Origin: Panorpa germanica
Taxonomy: Eukaryota; Arthropoda; Insecta; Mecoptera; Panorpidae
Direction of reading: 5' to 3'
DNA: 64,000 nucleotides
Assembly: GCA_963678705.1 (NCBI GenBank)
Contig: OY783212.1
Span: forward strand, 13,392,001-13,456,000
The first letter of the stretch is position 1. Every line of letters begins with the position of its first letter. Position numbers and translations under genes: made by a program. The notes under the pieces are model-generated. The model was not told the origin of the DNA and searched no databases. It saw nothing but the letters and a program-made list of their open reading frames with translations. This document shows, in pieces, positions 61,723-64,000 of this stretch.

Positions 61723-63088
61723 GTGCTTATTCTTTATCATTTCTGTCGACATGAAATCACGTTTTTCCTTGAATGTTGTTTTCTATGTACCTGTCTTTGT
61801 ACGTGTGTGTGTGTTTTGATATGATTGCCATTGCGTTAACTACAAACAACGGAAAGGAACGGAATATTAGAACAACGGAACAGTTGTCATGCGACACTCC
61901 ACCGATAAGACAAGCATTATTGCTACAGTTTATTCTTGTGAGATTCTTAACTCAAAATATACGACATTGTGATTTTAAACAATTGTAAAACGCGAAATCA
62001 TGCTTGGGGTCTTGCACATACATTATAATTAGTAATACATACTGGTGCGATAATAATGGTAATAATCAGATGGCAATAAACGCAATCCTGTTGATGCGAG
62101 TATAAGATTCAATACATAAATCCAATATTTTTAATTATACATTCTTTGACGATTTTTTTATAAGCCTATATAGCTTCTACAAGAGAATATTTCAAAACGA
62201 AATACGAGTGACGAGGTTTTTTAGAATCTTTTTTTTTTTTGCAAAGGAACATAATAGTAGGTCGTCGGTAATACGTCTCAGCATCGGAACAAGTAAAAAT
62301 ACCAACATGAAATCTTAAGCTATACTCTTGTTATCTGCATATATTAAGTAATATAACTAATTACATTTACATTGCACGCTTCCATCATTTTCTCAACAGT
62401 ACTCGTACTTCATAATCTAAAATTATTATCTATTGTATTATAAAGAGGGTACTTTTGGTCAATATATACATAGAACGGAACATAAGCAAATGATTACTCC
62501 AGATCCAGGACGGGGGGAGCAGAGCGGCGTGGCGTAGCGTCTAAATCTTGTTTATTCGCCATTCATCATTCCAGCCTGCTTAGGTGACAGTCTCCAGTCA
62601 CTTTCTGATTATGTACGTAAATTAATGCGTATGTAATGGATAAACCGTTCCTTGTATATACTGCTACATCTATTTACTATATACATTTACTGTACGAGTA
62701 TGTATATAACACCCTACAACCCTACAGGATTGATAAGTACTAAATATTAATCGTTTGTTGTAGTCACTCCCGCCAATATATTTTCAAAATTTTTGGTTTT
62801 ATATTTATTTGGGATAACTTTTAAAGAATTTCCATTTATTTATCTAAGCAAGTAATATTGTTGTCTTTGTACAATTTCAAACATTTCAAAAAGCAAAGAC
62901 AAAAAAAACTATTTTGATCTTAGCAAAAAGTATTGAATGTTACTTGAAAGCTTGGTATAAGTTTTGCGTACGACCAGTGCTGAATGAGAGCATGACCTTT
63001 ACAGGTTGCTGTATCACAGTAAAGAATATGAACTTCATTCGAATTCATATTTACTTACATCTATGAAGTTTTGTTACGAACTAGTTTC
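61723..63088. other. AT-rich stretch, nothing recognised
   Basis: A GC-richer patch at 62,490-62,600 has no open frame of note. The 71-codon frame at 61,773-61,988 is unassigned. No RNA gene was seen. Confidence 0.5.
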
Positions 63089-63480
63089 CTTTTTTTTAAT
63101 TTGAGGCGATTTCAACGACAAGGTCATGTTCTCCCGAAGTTATTTTATTATAGTTATATTTCATTTATTAGGTTTATATTAGTAATAAAATCGAGCACTC
63201 TTTGAATTTCTTCTGGATTGTCTAAAAGCATGTCCTTTTGTTCACCACTAATGCTATGTTTTGTTCGTTAAGTTTGATACTGTGGGCAGGTTATTAGTAG
63301 ATGATGGACTGTTATTTGCGTCTGACAGTTGCTGCACTGCTGATCTGTTGTTTTACATTTCATTCACATAAAATATCTCTTTCAGAATTGATGCGACGAA
63401 AAAGTGGATGCGAATTTGAGTGAGCCATTTGGTTTCAAATAGTGGCATTGAGATAAAATATAAAAATATATATTCATTTT
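63089..63480 (-). mobile_element. Non-LTR retrotransposon 3' end, copy 2
   Basis: Minus strand: ORF2 C-terminal remnant with a CSNCQTQITVHHLLITCPQY motif (C-x2-C, H, C), characteristic of the zinc-binding-like end of LINE polyproteins. An in-frame TAA follows at 63,268-63,270, then HSISGEQKDMLLDNPEEIQR and a final stop at 63,154-63,156. The 3' UTR (CATGACCTTGTCGTTGAAAT) and an A-rich tail end at about 63,089. Upstream the remnant shifts frame (SHPLFRRINSERDILCE). A pseudogenised copy of the same family as 59,558-59,800, distinct from the LINE at 2-570. Confidence 0.85.
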
Positions 63481-64000
63481 TCCCGCACATAAGGAGCCTA
63501 TAACGTACCTATCAGTCTTTCAATTTATTAATACTAATTAAGTAACTACGCATAAATAAAGAATGTTGCCCAGTTACCTTTTTCCTTTGATATTTAATAA
63601 ACGAGTTAAGCAGTAAGCAAATATTTTAATAACGTGGTAATAATAAATTATAAAAAATATTAATATACATTTAAAATATAATATAAATGAAACATTTTAT
63701 TAATGATTAATCGTAAAGGGTGTACTAATTGAATCATCAGTGAGAACAAAAAGGGTTAGACAAAGTAAACTTCCTCATAAATTTGATGGGTCTGAGTTTA
63801 GAGAGGAAGAGAGAGAGAGAGGAAGGGATTGATACAAGGACTGGGAAAGATCTCTTCGTTAAAATTTGCATATTTCGAGTAGGGTCAATGTTGTAATAAG
63901 TATATAACATCGTGATTGTTCTTGAATATATTAATACGAGCTAATGATGAGCGTGCTATATCTGTTCATCTATTGTCTAATCGCCTGACTTCGATTATAT
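63481..64000. other. AT-rich stretch with a GA-rich patch
   Basis: A (GA)n-like patch lies at about 63,800-63,826. No gene supported. Confidence 0.5.

Noticed and set aside
1-64000. CRISPR arrays, bacterial operons, rRNA genes, intact tRNA genes, LTR retrotransposons, endogenous viral ORFs
   Set aside because: Searched by eye on both strands; no convincing example found.

Overview
This window is AT-rich animal nuclear DNA (G+C about 30% by eye), most probably from an arthropod. The evidence is a mariner-family (D34D) transposase remnant, several non-LTR retrotransposon tails, a tRNA-derived SINE head, a Helitron-like 3' terminus and short inverted-repeat (MITE) elements, with no bacterial-style operons and no long open frames. 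I cannot name the species. No intact protein gene is visible. Nearly all open frames of 60-140 codons look like chance products or shadows, so the window is best read as intron and/or intergenic sequence crowded with decayed transposons, with a few short candidate exons.

Layout. 1-660: the 3' end of a non-LTR retrotransposon ORF, split by a ~100 bp retroposon that left a 13 bp target-site duplication. 3.5-9.1 kb: diverged copies of unnamed interspersed repeat families. 11-14 kb: sequence with promoter-like and splice-donor-like signals. 15-31 kb: AT-rich with isolated GC- or G-rich islands, a hAT-like end (19.3 kb), a CpG-rich island (27.5 kb) and a 36 bp near-perfect palindrome (29.03 kb). 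32.45 kb: a 214 bp MITE, whose second copy at 43.76 kb carries a nested 418 bp Harbinger-like MITE. 35.3 kb: a compact foldback element. 41.3-41.7 kb: a mariner deletion derivative. 46.1-48.5 kb: a Helitron-like element with degenerate ~242 bp tandem modules, ending in a hairpin plus CTAGT. 59.6 and 63.1 kb: two tails of one non-LTR family. 55.9 kb: a tRNA-like SINE head.

Gene evidence. The best-supported coding piece is a 92 bp minus-strand exon at 51,734-51,825, which encodes one hydrophobic membrane segment and ends at a perfect GTAAGT donor. Weaker minus-strand exon candidates lie at 52.5, 57.6, 58.7 and 59.4 kb. They could be parts of one or more minus-strand genes with introns of one to several kb, but their reading phases do not all join directly, so exons may be missing or some candidates false.

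How parts relate. No pathway can be assembled. The interactions visible are layered transposition (element inside element), recurrent repeat families, recurrent G-rich tracts and recurrent CRE-type TGACGTCA sites on an AT-rich background.
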